A stretch of DNA of 60,000 bases from Glandiceps talaboti (taxonomy: Eukaryota; Hemichordata; Enteropneusta; Spengelidae). Where the stretch lies: NCBI RefSeq assembly GCF_964340395.1, contig NC_135556.1, forward strand, positions 25,006,223-25,066,222, read 5' to 3'. A program made the translations under genes and the position numbers. The notes under the pieces are model-generated. The model saw nothing but the letters and a program-made list of their open reading frames with translations, was not told where the DNA came from and did not search any database. The number at the start of each line of letters is the position of its first letter. Position 1 is the stretch's first letter. This document shows, piece after piece, positions 1 through 13,200 of the stretch.

Positions 1-18
1 TTGTCTGTATCTGTATCT

Positions 19-20
19 GT

Positions 21-91
<71 letters not shown>
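19..91. repeat. (GT)n microsatellite
   Basis: Nearly pure GT dinucleotide run at the left edge, preceded by a few TCTGTA words. It has no coding meaning. Confidence 0.95.
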
Positions 92-94
<3 letters not shown>

Positions 95-2170
95 ATATAT
101 ATTATGTTAAAGCATATCTACCAAATCAAGGATAACCCGAAAATGATGTACACAATTACCGAATTTACAGAATAGCATTTCATAAATAATTTCTTTATTT
201 CATCAGAAAAATTTCTCAAAAAAGAAAAATTGTCATTTTTGACAGTTTTGTACGTTTGGTTCTGCGGTGCAAGTGGTGTCGTTCCGTCTTTCGACTCGAG
301 TCCTTTGTGTGACGTGTTCTTTTGAAATGTGACTTTTATAGAATATGAGCAATTGTCATAACTTTTTGTTGAAGTTTAACGATGATATCACTCCTTGCTT
401 ATTTGGATTGTGATTTGAATAATCATATTACTCCAGGCACGTGCAGCAGGCAATGAGACGTATCGGACGCCAATCTAATTACTGTGCTACGACATACTAA
501 AATTCACTCCATCTGTCGTAAACAGTCACCCCTCTTTGAGTCACATCTGTCTAGGTGTGACGCATAGGTCTCGATACATCGCAAAGTTTGTCATTTGTAT
601 GGATAAAATGTACAAGACGTGACGAATTTATAAAAGGGAGGTTTTTGTTTTTTCATTATGAACGATATATAAAGGAAATGGTGTGTATTTCACTTCTAAA
701 ATTGGCAGAAAAAATGTTTTGGTTTTTAAGCGAAAGTCGGATGACTGCTTTAAATATGAATGACACAACCACGAGAAAGAGTGACGTGATGTATTTAATT
801 TCTAAATTGGCGGGAGAGATGTGTTGTTTTCTTCCATCGATAGTCGGTGACAGCTTTCTCTTTCGAACCTTTCCTAATATTGATACAAAATAAATGTAGT
901 TTTATTGATATTAAGTATAAGGTTTTGCTGCGTTTTCTCTCTCTTTTTTTTGCATATTTTTGGGGGCATTGTGGTAAAATACTGTTGAAACTTAGAAAGC
1001 GAACAAAACTGCCTCGAGGTACTTAGTACTTGATAATATGGACCAAAGAATACACAGTGTGTCATGTGATTTCTCCTGTACGAACGTGTTTGAAAAAAAA
1101 ATAGAGAAGAAATTCGAAAACCGTCCTGCACGATCACAGAATGGATAAGAGGGTTAACAATTGAGACATTTCTGTTTGATATCATAAAATGTAACTGAAG
1201 GCCACACCAAAGGAAGAAAATCTCGTTCACTAGTATTTTCCTTTCATTTCCCGGTAAGTATCCACTGAAACTCACTCCATCTGCTTGATTCCATTGTCTT
1301 GACAGAGAGTTGACGTTTTACTTCAATGACTCCGCATTGTCCTGCTGTCAGTGTATTCAGGAAATGTACAGTGCCTAGAGGTTAATTCGTACAAGAGACG
1401 GCAACACGTGGCCGACAGAATAATTTGAGAGAAAAAAAGCTCACTTTCGTCGATAAAAAACCTCTCTGATGTGAAACTGAAATTGATTTGATGATTTCCA
1501 TAATCGATCCGTTCGGTAATAAAGCACTTCTACGTGGTATCCCGTGGGAAAGAATCGAACTGGTTTTAGTACGTACGAAGATGGCGACACGCGACAATGT
1601 GTCGTCCAATGCTGTTGAGAAAGTCGTCAAACAAAAGCAGACACGTGCTCTGTTCTTTCAGTTGCATTTGATGGGAATTGTATAACATATTATCTATTAT
1701 GGCAATACTAGCATCTATACGACTGTGTTGGACGACGTTAACGAATGACAGGCTCGCTCCTGCTCGCGTGTTCATCGATCCCATCGTATCCGTAACACAA
1801 TCGAGCGCAGTCACAGTACACGTCGACTCCGCACGTCCGACCTTCGTTGTCGTCTTATGGACTCGTTTTTCAAAATTCTCACATCTGCAACTTTAGTGGC
1901 AATATAAAGTTTTCAGAAAATGTGCACAAAAGATGTCCAATCCTTAGCTTTAATTATATTCAACGGAGCACGTGCTACACTGACCGACGACCCTAGATCT
2001 AATCATCTGTACCATGGTGTCGACATCACTAAGATGAGAGGTAATCAGAACGAGAGATGGAAGGGAGATGCTTAACAATCCATACAGCACTATGTAATAT
2101 GTAGCCGTGACATAACTGGGCTTTTAACAGGGTAGTGGGATGGGAAAGGGTGCACCCACCCCCCACCCCC

Positions 2171-2174
2171 ACAC

Positions 2175-2211
<37 letters not shown>

Positions 2212-2213
2212 TA
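2171..2213. repeat. (ACACAT)n microsatellite
   Basis: About seven copies of a hexanucleotide ACACAT directly after a C-rich stretch (CCCCACCCCC). Confidence 0.9.
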
Positions 2214-3595
2214 CGTTTACAACCGGGTATCATTTAATGATAAAAACAAGGATAAAGCAAACTTTCACTTTCTGAGCTCTGCGTGGTGTTTTACCATTCT
2301 TAAAGGTCAGTGTTGGACCAGGATTAAATTCTATATTCTCCCGCTATTGTCTTTGTTATTGTTATTCAGATATTTGCATAGACTAGTAACATTCTAAATC
2401 ATAGAGCTAGGTACTCTTTAGGTTCTACCAGTTATGAAAACAAAAGTCTGTCAGGTTTATACACGTATCACCTTTCCTTGTGTCAATCACAACAAACCGT
2501 TCCCACTGGCATATCCAGTGCATACCAATGTCTCAGCGTATGTCATTACTAGCTAGTCAATGGAAGTGTTGAACAATGGTGGCGATACCCGCATCCAAAC
2601 ATATTGCATGGTTATAAACCACTCACAGTGTAAAAATACTTTATTTGAAAATCCGGCATGTATTGTTCAACTGATACGGCCATATTTTCTGTTCATAAAA
2701 TATCAAAAGTTCTCGTAAATCTCCTTTCATTGTAAGTTGTCAGAACATGGCATTAGGCTACAAGCTCGGAATATCCTTAGAACCCTTGGAGTTCAAATAT
2801 GCCGCTAGTCTGCTATCCCTATTTGTGACATATCTGGGTTGGCTAGTTTATTTACTTGTTCACTTATTAGTAACTTTTACTTTTTTATCAATGTGTGCAC
2901 TGTTTAGACTATTTATCCACGTTTGTGTTTACTACCTGACTACGTGTATATCTATGCACACATATATATCATCTGCTTTCCATATCGCATTACTGTGTGT
3001 GCATAAGAAGGCTAGGTTTACACATAAATGTCCTGGCTTCTGTAAGCTCACCTCTAGCATGAAACGACTACTAAATGTCGTGTCAACATCTTGTATGGAT
3101 TGTTATAGTTGCACATACAGAGTCCAACTTGGATAATAACGTAATTTGATATTCACTTCACGTCGACCGAGAAACATTTTATTTGCAAGTTTTTCAGAGC
3201 AGAGACGCCTTGGTGTAAATCTAAGTACTGAGTATATTCTTAGTCGCTGACGCAGAAATTGTGTCTGTTTTTCATTGGATCGACTAGAGTGTCAAATTTC
3301 TGTATTGTATAGGACTTTGTCAGACGATTGTTTCCACTCCTTTACTCCCGGCTATTTAAGGAAGTAAAGCACCCTGTACGCCAACCTTTATCACAAAAGA
3401 TGTTTCTTCACCTCCTTTTCTGAAAGAATGGCCTCAAAGCTAGTGCTAATAGATATTCGTGCACCACTTTAGGTGAACGGCCGAGTCGAATAACAAAAAT
3501 ACTTAATACTTACAAAAGTTTTAGCTGACTAAGTCCGTCCAATTCTCCTGCGGCAATCTCTTCAATGACGTTTCCTTCAAGAATTCTATATAGGA

Positions 3596-3597
<2 letters not shown>

Positions 3598-3683
<86 letters not shown>
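3598..3683. repeat. (GA)n microsatellite
   Basis: Pure GA run of about 86 bp. Read on the minus strand it gives a meaningless Ser-Leu repeat. Confidence 0.95.
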
Positions 3684-3686
<3 letters not shown>

Positions 3687-4748
3687 TTAACGTCTGTAGA
3701 AAACATGCAACATAAGGTACCGTTCTCAGTCTATTTTCTGTTGTGCTTGAACTAAACTTTTTACTCAGCAATTACTTAAGTGTGCTAATATAATTTATCT
3801 ATTTACATACACTAAAAGGTCTCTCGCCAAACTGCACCAGAAAGCCAAACTTTATTGATTTTGTTCTTCAGACACTTATATGGTCATCTGTCTCGCCTAA
3901 ACACGCACTGTCGCTGACAAAAGACGTCTTTTCAAATGTGTCGTATTTAGTTGTGTGGTTTGACAAAACAAACGACTATTGAAGTAAATTCCTATCACTG
4001 TATGTCTTACAAGCCACGGAAAAACATATACTAGAACACCGGGGAAAAAGAGTTGTCCTCAATTTAGAGTAAAGTGACGTTCTTCACTTTATCATGCAAC
4101 AATTTAGATTCATATATGTATATGTAATGGTCACGTATGGCGTTCAACAACATGACACGTTTCATCTTTGATTCATAACTTTTCCGAGGTCAGAATTTTT
4201 ACAAGTTTCTTGACAGAAAAGCACAACACGAAGCCATAATTATGTTATTGTCACTGGCCTACACAACTGAGTGCTGTGGGTGGCAAATACGTTTAAATAA
4301 GTGTCACAAAGAAGTTTCTATTTTCATCGTAAATCGACCTGTGACATACATGCCAATCCGAGAGGCATACCAGCGTGCTGGTTGTCGATCAGCCTCGTGC
4401 CATAGACGAAGACAGGGGTTGTCATGGTTTCCAAAACATGTTTGTTTCTCAAGAAAGTTAAGAACAGTATGTCAGGGCATAGACAATGTTTATGGTCAGG
4501 ATGACAAGTTTTGAATTCAATGAGTGAGGTGTCAAATTACACACACTCAAACTCTGTATAGGTTTAGCCACCAATGAGAATTATTTTAAAACCCATTTTG
4601 ATGTTTGAGTACTAACACCTGAACTTTTATTTTTGTTCACTCTCGAAAACTGTCGAAGATCGAAGACGAGAAAACTAGATTGAATAATTTGTAGACTTAG
4701 ATCGAACACTATTTGTAATAATAGAATTAAACATTGGAAAATACTTAC

Positions 4749-4939
4749 AGTTCATGAATTTGGTAAGGAAGTCCCGGTGGCGATGTAAAGGAACCTCGAC
4801 AATATACGGTCAATGACGTATCACATGTACAGCCATCAGGGAGATTAGAACACCAGGCTTCAACTAAACCCAATCTGAGTACGAACGTCACAAACACAAA
4901 CATCCATAGACAAACCCTGGTTGAGCTTTGCCACTCCAT
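4749..4939 (-). CDS. 5' exon of a leucine-rich-repeat protein (signal peptide and LRRNT cap), partial
   Basis: First coding exon of a secreted or membrane LRR protein. The ATG at 4939 opens 63 codons plus two bases. Residues 1-28 form a signal peptide (hydrophobic core VCLWMFVFVTFVLRLGL, then VEA as a plausible cleavage site). Residues 30-47 carry the four-cysteine N-terminal LRR cap, C30-x6-C37-x-C39-x7-C47, followed by PPGLPYQIHEL, the usual lead-in to the first repeat. The exon ends at a consensus donor, CT|GTAAGT, in phase 2. Phase-2 introns inside the L of LxxL are typical of LRR genes, which supports the call. The GTG one codon upstream is not used as start because a standard ATG follows at once. 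LRRs usually bind protein ligands. The subfamily (LRR-GPCR, LRR-Ig, Slit-like or other) cannot be told from the cap alone. The rest of the gene lies left of the window. Confidence 0.82.
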
Positions 4940-5874
4940 CACTTTTGGTGTTCAAACTTTCGCTTTTCCACAGCACCCAAACGTTCGCCTCAAATGCTCA
5001 AACTGCGAGAAGAAGACGATTTTTGTAAATAAATCTGGTGTTGTTATGTTTTCAAGTTCAGATCAACATCCTCGACGACGACGAAGACGATGACTTGCAG
5101 AGATATACACTGCTAATGCTAGCTACCTCCTCGCTGTCTACTCTACACTATTAAACTAGCATTCTAAAGTAGACAGGCCTGCTCATAGCCTTTCACGCAT
5201 GTGCAAACATCAATAGCTGTTTGTCGCACATCCGAACAAAAGACATCAAGATAAAGGAAATCACACTCCTTTATTCTCCAAGCCCTGAACAAAAATTTAA
5301 AACTCTGACCCGATTAGCAGAATTTGAGGGTTGTCATATTATCTGAGGGTATAAGCCTAGCTGAATTTCGATGAATAAAACCTGACATGGATATAAAATG
5401 TATTATGCATCCAATAAAATATATAAGAAATTACCAATATGGTTCCTTAATACATGGATTTACAATAGTGACATGTCGTTTCAAAACTTACGGATTATGT
5501 GTTCATAAATCATTTACTATAATTATGCTGTATCATGAGAGCCCACGTGCTGTTCATGTTACCATAACAACACGGGAGTTCTTGTATTGTGTTTTAAATA
5601 CTTCAATGGAACATTTTGTTCCAATAGCGTCAAATAGCGTCTATTCTCGAATACTCGACACAATAGTGTACGATTTATGATGAATTTCAATTGTGATATT
5701 TTAGGAGTTTCTGACATCGACATGCAAAGACGTGTTATATGAGTTCCGCACGGTATTGCATAAAATGTAGACAGTTTCACAGAATGTGTCAGTCACTAAG
5801 TCTGCTGTACTAGTATGTCGATTGACACATACATTATATATTTATATATTTATCTTTCCACCGGTGTCTATTGT

Positions 5875-5923
5875 ATACATACATACATACATACATACAT
5901 ACATACATACATACATACATACA

Positions 5924-5957
<34 letters not shown>

Positions 5958-5970
5958 CATACATACATTA
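5875..5970. repeat. (CATA)n microsatellite
   Basis: About 20 copies of CATA followed by a few interrupted copies and TATATATA. Confidence 0.95.
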
Positions 5971-7326
5971 TATATATGTTGTCTACGAACATAGAGCTAG
6001 GAAGAACGTTCCCACCTCCATGCTTCGAATAACACCGTCTTCAATCTGTTTGTCTGTTACGGTATTGAACTTTTACTGCACTCAGACAGTTTCTTCTGTT
6101 GAACATTAAGTAATGTCAAACTGATGACTGTATATGGTTTGTGTATTCCTGTACGTATTCGTATCACGTTGACGTATCTTGATACTAATACATGTATTCG
6201 GCTAATATCAATGTATTCCAATTTAATACAGCATCCAGTAATCTGGAGTCCACAGAGTGTTTCTCACTGTGTCACGGGTTCTATTTCCTAATTAGTTATT
6301 TATCCTTTGATTTCAAGTCTTATTAACTATATGAATAAGCACGGATTGATTTCAGCATCTATCGTTGGAGAGAGACGTCTATGATTTCAGTATCTTGATC
6401 GGAGAAACTCAATTTAAACGCGGTGAGATTTTTTTTTACAGAAACATTAACGTCATCCGTCATAGCATATGAACAGCATAACATTGAAAGGTCGGGTTTC
6501 AATGCCAGGTTCTTTCATAAGTGGTATCTTATCGGTGGGGCATAAGGATTACATATGATTATCTAGGTGTATTATTTTGTTCTGGGCCACCTTTCTCTGT
6601 AGGCCTTCGACCTCCAGTTTGATATGAACTGAACCTGGTTATCTAGTAAATCTGACAAAAATGTCCCCATATCATTCAATTCACAGAGTCTAGCTTATCT
6701 GTGACGCGTTATCACAATGTAAGTTTTTATACTTCTAAAAACAATAAGAACCGTTTCTGCCAGAGAGGCTGACTCAGATGCTAGACGAAGTCTACATCTG
6801 TCCATTCATCATTATTATATTATAGCAGCAAACACCGTACACATTCAACTCGCGATTACGCCTTCTTCTTTTCCTAAAGCTCATTTACATACTACATAAT
6901 AACGAGACTTAACTTTCTGACTAAACCTGTATATATAGATACCCTCTTTAAAAGATTCACGTTCTCATATACGTCATACGTCTCTATGTATATACACTAC
7001 GCACGGTTTTTTTTGTTTACGTCACGTGTCTGGCTAGAAATGAATTGTGCCCTGTGGTGTTATAAGACCGTACCATTTCAACACTTGTTCTACATATTGC
7101 AGATGCACTCTACGAGACGCGTTGCATTGTGGTCTCGTTTTTCACGTCTTGATTTTGAGGTTTCCATATTTGAAATATAGTTAAAATCTCATTATATTTA
7201 AAGAATCAGAAAGATAAATAATTATAGCGTTGAATTTGAAAGAAGCAAATGTGCTTAGTTCTAATTGTGTGCGATACATATATTTTTCAAAGCCACTGCA
7301 GTCTTTCTGGTGTAAAGGGGAAGCTA

Positions 7327-7572
7327 GTCTCCAAGCCAATCTGATTAAAATCCGATGTAGATGTCGGCTTTGCTATTTTACCTTCGTTATTTTGCCTGAA
7401 TTGACCTTCGTAGTACATGTTTACGTTTTTAGCCTGATCGCCTCCTCTACGACCAGGCTAAAAACGTAAACATGTACTACGAAGGTCAATTCAGGCAAAA
7501 TAACGAAGGTAAAATAGCAATGAACGATTAGCCGACATCTACATCGGATTTTAATCAGATTGGTCTCCAAGC
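7327..7572. mobile_element. Foldback MITE with 10-bp target-site duplication (Mutator-like)
   Basis: Bases 7337-7562 form an almost complete inverted repeat. The left arm (7337-7436) begins CAATCTGATTAAAATCCGAT, and the right arm (7454-7562) ends with its exact reverse complement. Only a 17-nt loop (7437-7453) separates them, and a few bases are inserted in the right arm near 7518-7530. The element is flanked by a perfect direct repeat GTCTCCAAGC (7327-7336 and 7563-7572), which reads as a target-site duplication. Long terminal inverted repeats with 9-10 bp duplications are typical of Mutator-like elements. With about 226 bp and no coding capacity it is non-autonomous. The nearly matching arms and intact duplication suggest a recent insertion. 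Confidence 0.88.
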
Positions 7573-7884
7573 TAGCGCGTATCCGGAATCCGTCACTGGT
7601 ACCTCTTGTCTTCTCCGTTTTGCATTAAAATTACATCAAAATTTACTCTGATTCATTTATTTACCGAATTGCTTTATTCTAATATGTAAATTTTCCCTTA
7701 AGTGTTGAAATTCATTTTGTGTCAGTGCATATCGTAACGATTGATAATGTACGTACTAAATCTTCATTGAAAGTCAACAAAAAGAAACGAGTTTACAGCT
7801 TTGCGCATGCGTAGAACGAGCAGTACGTAATTGTGACTATGAAGTCAGTATTTCAATTGAAAGCCATTGCAGACAATATCGGAT

Positions 7885-7885
<1 letters not shown>

Positions 7886-7966
<81 letters not shown>

Positions 7967-7970
7967 AGAG
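7886..7970. repeat. (GA)n microsatellite with G-run
   Basis: GA run of about 70 bp ending in an 8-9 bp G run. Confidence 0.95.
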
Positions 7971-8549
7971 AAGGAATAGTTCGAAAATTATTGAAATATA
8001 CTACTAAAAACCTTTGTTCGAGTTTTGATGACAAAAAAATGTGTCTCGATATTGTCTAACAATCGCATCATGGCCTCCTAGACGATTGTTGTTTATGATT
8101 TTTTATTTGTAAGTAGATATGATGGTGTTATGTGTTATAAGGTGTCAAAACTAAAGAACAGCTGTTGCTGCAAAATATCTTACATCTTGTTATGTCCTTA
8201 TGGATTGTTAGATGTCATCTACAAGAACTGACTGTGTGTGATATTCATTGTATTTAGAGGACACCAAAATGGTAATTATGGTGATTATCGTCCTTCTTAG
8301 TACACCCCTATTGCATGTATTCACCCTGATCGGATTTAATTGATGGTATATTCAAAATATACAATATACACTATGTTATACGGTAATGGGCGATACAATA
8401 TATACCGAAGAATTGCTTGGATGGTAATCAAGAAAACATTCAACCGCCCCCCCCCCCCCGCCATTATTTCCTTGTCTTTACTTTGTGTTTAATTTCGAAA
8501 GCTATGTAATTATGTATTTGTCACCATACTGGTTATGAGTTTAGTTGTT

Positions 8550-8614
8550 ATACAATGACTAATCAATTATACCATGACCAATCAATTGTACCATGACCAA
8601 TCAATTGTACCATT
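8550..8614. repeat. 21-bp tandem repeat, three copies
   Basis: Three adjacent copies of a unit close to TACCATGACCAATCAATTG. The first copy is slightly diverged (TACAATGACTAATCAATTA). Confidence 0.85.
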
Positions 8615-8979
8615 AGATTTGTTAATTGTCAAGTTTGAAGACCAATTTACGATTCTCAATTCAAGCATTTAGGAGATAATTGTGCATATCAATCCAGAGG
8701 GCATTTAAAAATATCTCAGACTAGTGAAGTACTTGCTTTTCTTTTTCCCAGGAATTCTGAAGTAATTGATATGATAGCGTGAAGGTCGTCATGATGGACA
8801 AATTGGTTATTGTGGACAAAAATAGATGTTAGATTAACACTGATTGGTTATGAAACAGCCTCAGTCTAGGCTATTATGTTTATTATGATTACTAATAGAT
8901 ATATCTATTCGACAGTAATTATCTGTTTCATGTCACCCCTTATTGGCAGGCACGTGTAGAATCATTTGTTCTAATTTAA

Positions 8980-9200
8980 AAGTGGCCATATGAATGATGA
9001 TTGGGTATTTATTTTGGATTTTTTGTTTTTTATAAAACATTTTTATCATGGCTTCCTACTTGAAAAATCAATGTGAAACAACATATGCCAAGCCCTTGTT
9101 TATTAGTCAATGAAGTAACCAATGTTATATACCTAATTAAGATATCTGACACATCCTGGGAAACGTTGCATGAAATGTTTTCATAACATATGTCAAAATC
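8980..9200. mobile_element. Left end of the AAGTGGCCATATG MITE family (right end not found)
   Basis: Starts AAGTGGCCATATGAATGATG and continues with the same order of words as the complete copies at 22785 and 51306 (TATTTATTTTGGATTTTT, then ACTTGAAAAA...CAATGTGAAACAACATA). Similarity fades after about 9110. I cannot find the matching right terminal repeat, so the copy looks truncated. The right boundary is approximate. Confidence 0.7.
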
Positions 9201-10242
9201 AATACTCTTTTGATTATAGATCAACACAAACTTTCATATTGTTTATGTGTTAGACCCAAGGTTTTGAGAATAAGTCATTATATGAACACATTTGTGCAAA
9301 TATGGTATTAGGAATGATGAAATCTCCAGATGTCAAGATTTGGGTGAAAATACTCAAACACATACTGCATATATAGTTAAAATACCCTAACACATATAGT
9401 TTCAACTTACTTTCCTTTTCTAATACTTGGTAATAGGCGTACATGATGGCATTTTTCTCCTTAGTGAGATGACACTTAGTAAATACCGAACTTCAACCTC
9501 AGCCCTAAACACTCCAAAGAGTAATTTACACGTACTACAGAGCATGCAGATTAGGAACATTCCTTGATCTGGCGATCCGTTATAACTCATTTTAATCTGT
9601 TATACTTGCTCCACATCAACATTTCAACCACACGCATGGATATCTATTGAAACGAAATCTCTAGAAATTTAGACCATTTACATGAATTTACGAGACATGT
9701 TAAATTGATGAGAACATGTCCTCATTAAAAGTATGTGTCATATCAGATACATCTCGTCAGAGTAATTGAATACGTCAATTATAAGACATGACAGTTTTTA
9801 GGACACCATTATGAAGACGACATAAGTCTTCACATACCCAGACTTCTACGTCACTCTGAACCGAGATAATATATGATGGTGAAATGTTAACTACACGTAG
9901 TATAGGCATATCATATCTGTAACATGTATACCTCTATCACTTCTTCTACGGTCATGATAAATGTCTTGTAAATCGCTTCATGACTTTAATTTTATCGATT
10001 ATTAAAAAACCGAAATATAATCATATATATATATATGCATATTGAACCAAACCAACTGAGCGTAAATAATAAAATATTATGAAGCCTCAATGAAATATTG
10101 AATAACTTTACGCCTGTGTGGAGAGGACCGACAAGAATTGAAGGTTTCAATTACAGAATCGGGTCGATTTTAGTCATCGCCATCGACATAAGGCCCAAAA
10201 AGTCGTAAGTCGTATTAACGAAACGAACGGGGAAAAACTTAC

Positions 10243-10297
10243 CGCTAGACGACAACAACAGCGGCGACATCGCATGAGACTCCGAAGAATTTGACAT
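10243..10297 (-). CDS. Possible first coding exon, unknown protein (weak)
   Basis: An ATG at 10297 opens 18 codons (MSNSSESHAMSPLLLSSS) and runs into a consensus donor, AGCG|GTAAGT, in phase 1. The surrounding 150 bp is richer in CG dinucleotides than its neighbours, as 5' exons often are. No downstream exon could be linked, and the peptide resembles nothing I recognise. A chance open stretch next to a donor-like site is quite possible. Confidence 0.2.
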
Positions 10298-13200
10298 GGC
10301 CTGACGTAATGCGAAGAATGCCAGGACTTGCCACTCACAACACAACACTCCGCGCTAATGCTGGAATGTTGTAATGAGATCTGGAGAACTGATATCGATG
10401 CTACTATTATTAGTAGGCCTGTCGTAAAGTAAAGACCATGGAATGAATAAAGGCTTTCTCTTTATTGCATTTACAAAGTGCGCCAATCCATCACAAGTTA
10501 CACAGAGATTGAAATCAAAACAACACAGTACAACATTTGTATTGGATTCGATATTTGTCTGTACTGATCACTTATGATGATAAGTCGATCCACACTTTTT
10601 ACCGAAGGCTACAGTTCTGGGTCGTCATTTTTTGAGAATAACAAAATACGACAAGAAAAAATTAACAACAAAAGTTGTCCGGAGTCACTTTTCCATTCAA
10701 AATAAAATAAGACTTCAAATTTTAGAGAAAACCCAAAACTGAAGAAAAAAATCTTGTATTCTCCAAGATTTACTTTCTTCCCCTAAACATAGTAACGCAT
10801 GTGAGTTTACTTCATATACCTATTAGATGGGAATATATATTAGGACGTCTCTCGTTTCTTGTTCTGTTAACTCTTATCAGTCACGAGGTAATCATGGTAA
10901 TGACCTTAAGATTACATTCTAAAGGTTAAAGATAAATTAAGTTAATATTGAACTTGAGGGTATCAGTCAGGGCCAGAAGTTTTTAATTGCATGGTCAGAA
11001 GTTAATATAAGTAGGTAGGCTATGAAACTAAATTTGATTAGAGTCCCCTTGAAGAGAGGGGGGCAGGTTCCTCAATATAGCAACAATTTATACATATTCA
11101 TCAAAGGATGACGAAATTTACTGCAAAACATTAAGGGGGGCCGGGCGGGCATACCTACGCACACATGATACTGGACAGTGCCAACTCTACTGAGTCTGAT
11201 CCCCACTCAGGTGAAATAAAAACCGGAAACACCTGTTGATACATTTCACTATCCCATAATAGCTTGCCTACTCAGATAATGACAAAAGTCTTTAGTAACA
11301 CTAACAAACAATTATTGTAAGGTAGTAAGCCAGTCGGAAATGTAGCTATTCAGTTTCACTGATATACATGTTGTTTGTCATGATATACCTGTACTATATG
11401 GGAAAGTTATTGAAACAACTTTCGAGTACTTGATATTGATACAGGCGGGTGGGTGTGTATGACGTATGCAGAGTTCAAGGGCAAACGCCCAAGTCGTGTA
11501 GTACTAGTGGAATACTCTCGTTGCATTTTATACACAGAACTAATTGACATCATGATCAACATCACGGTCCGACACCAGACCAACTGTACCAGATGTATGA
11601 GAAAGATAACATGGGTTTGCTTTTATGAACAAAAGTTATTTGTTATCAAGGCTAAATTGGTGAAATCCATGATCTCCAAAAAGCGAAAGGAAACATTCCC
11701 AAGCATATAAAGGTGGGCGCGGAGCAATGATAGCTATGTGGCTGGAGAATTTCCTTTTTATTGAATATATATTTGTTTTCAAGTCCTTAGGTAGTACATT
11801 GTTCAGATTTTAAAAGAAGAGACTTACTTCCATATCCATGATATTGTTCTGTGGTTCAGCATCAAAACATGTGAAAAAGTATGAAATGTCGTTCTGGTTT
11901 CAACAGTTAAACTGAACAGTGAAATATATAGTCACTTTGAAAGGGTAAATTTGACGGCAAACGTCGCAATCGTTTAAAATGTATCATTCCAAAGAGATTA
12001 TATTTCACTGTCCAAAATGAAAAACGATATGACGTAATTTTTAAAAATACAAACTGGGTGTTTTCACAGATCTTTGTACGGTACAAATCAAAATTTACTG
12101 AGAGATCTTCTTATGAAACCTTGTGCACGTCCCTTTTTACTATGCATAGTTCGAATTTGATAGTACTCGTTCAACAACTCCATAGATTTAAAGTAAACTC
12201 TGTCAACTTACCTTCTTAAGAGAACTTGCTAGATGGTAAATGTACGACATACACTCGCTCAGTGTATTAAAGTCTCCAAGGTTCAATTCACCTGCTGTTG
12301 ACAGTGATTTCGAACTAACCATTCATTTTTCGCCTCACTGCGTGATCTTCGATCAAATCTTTCAAAAAACATGTAAGAAAATGGTAATGTGTCAAGGTGT
12401 CGCCTTGAATATTACACGTGGGTACAAGAACTGCGAATTCAGTTGATGTCTATCCGTTTGATCACATAGACACGTCACGGATGATTCATAGATCACGACT
12501 TGTCGTAGATGGCCCTGTCGAAGACGTACGCCTTTGAGTAAATATTGTATGTATCGGAGGGGGGGGGGGACATTTGACATGTTTGTAGGGGCAAGAAGCT
12601 CGTGTTTGATACTTGTCTCTGAACACATGGGATCGTAAGTATCATAAATATAGGGTTTACTATTTAAATAAGAATTTATAGTATTCACTCCTTGTGGTGA
12701 ATTATTGATCAGAGTTCGTACATTCAACAGAACAGCAAAAAAAACCTAAAACATTGAAACTCATATCAAACATTTAACAGCAAAGTTTTCTTTATAGAAA
12801 TACGACCGAGAAATGACATATTTTGTATAACCAAACAACAGATGCCCAAGTAAACAAATGTAGACAACAAAAGACAAAGGCAAATATTCACATGTTGATA
12901 GATGGCGCTCTATACAATTTAAACTTTGTTTGGCGACTACTTCTTGGACCCGAAATAACTCCTCGTTGACGACATTTGATTGATGATTCTTGGGTTACAA
13001 AATGCTGATTTGTCACCTCCCAGAATGCAGTGAACTTTCACCTGACTGCGAGACAGCATATTGTTGTTTTTATGGGTATTAAGTTTTTCTACACTTGCGG
13101 TACTGCTAATTCTTTTGACATCGATCATACTAGATTGATGCCAACTAAACTGATCTTCGTACCATGCTCGCATTCTTAAATAATAGTTTACCGTTAAAAA

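Larger units (their letters stand above)
92..4748 (-). other. First intron of the LRR gene (no exon seen)
   Basis: This is the sequence downstream, on the minus strand, of the LRR first exon. I found no minus-strand open segment with LRR character (repeated LxxLxLxxN), so the next exon probably lies beyond the left edge and this intron exceeds 4.7 kb. It holds two microsatellites and otherwise unremarkable AT-rich DNA. Open frames near 588-893, 1382-1896 and 2747-3136 show no recognisable domain. Confidence 0.5.
4940..10242. other. Upstream/intergenic region, no confirmed gene
   Basis: About 5.3 kb with no recognisable coding exon. It contains the 5' flank of the LRR gene (a CGACGACGAAGACGA-rich tract at 5075-5095 may be 5' UTR), microsatellites, the foldback MITE at 7337-7562, a MITE end at 8980 and short tandem repeats. 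A poly-C run lies at 8446-8459. Confidence 0.6.

Noticed and set aside
588-893. 101-codon plus-strand frame near the left edge
   Set aside because: No recognisable motif, no supporting splice signals, and antisense to the LRR intron. Length is within what AT-rich DNA gives by chance.
2747-3136. 129-codon plus-strand frame with hydrophobic segments
   Set aside because: It has no signal of a domain, no splice partners and no protein-like context. Hydrophobic runs come from TTT/TTA-rich sequence. It lies antisense in the LRR intron.
9250-9470. Minus-strand segment EKNAIMYAYYQVLEKE ending at a GTAAGT donor
   Set aside because: A possible acceptor (CTCACTAAG) lacks a good pyrimidine tract, the piece would be only about 52 nt, and no partner exon fits. 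Too weak to list as a gene.
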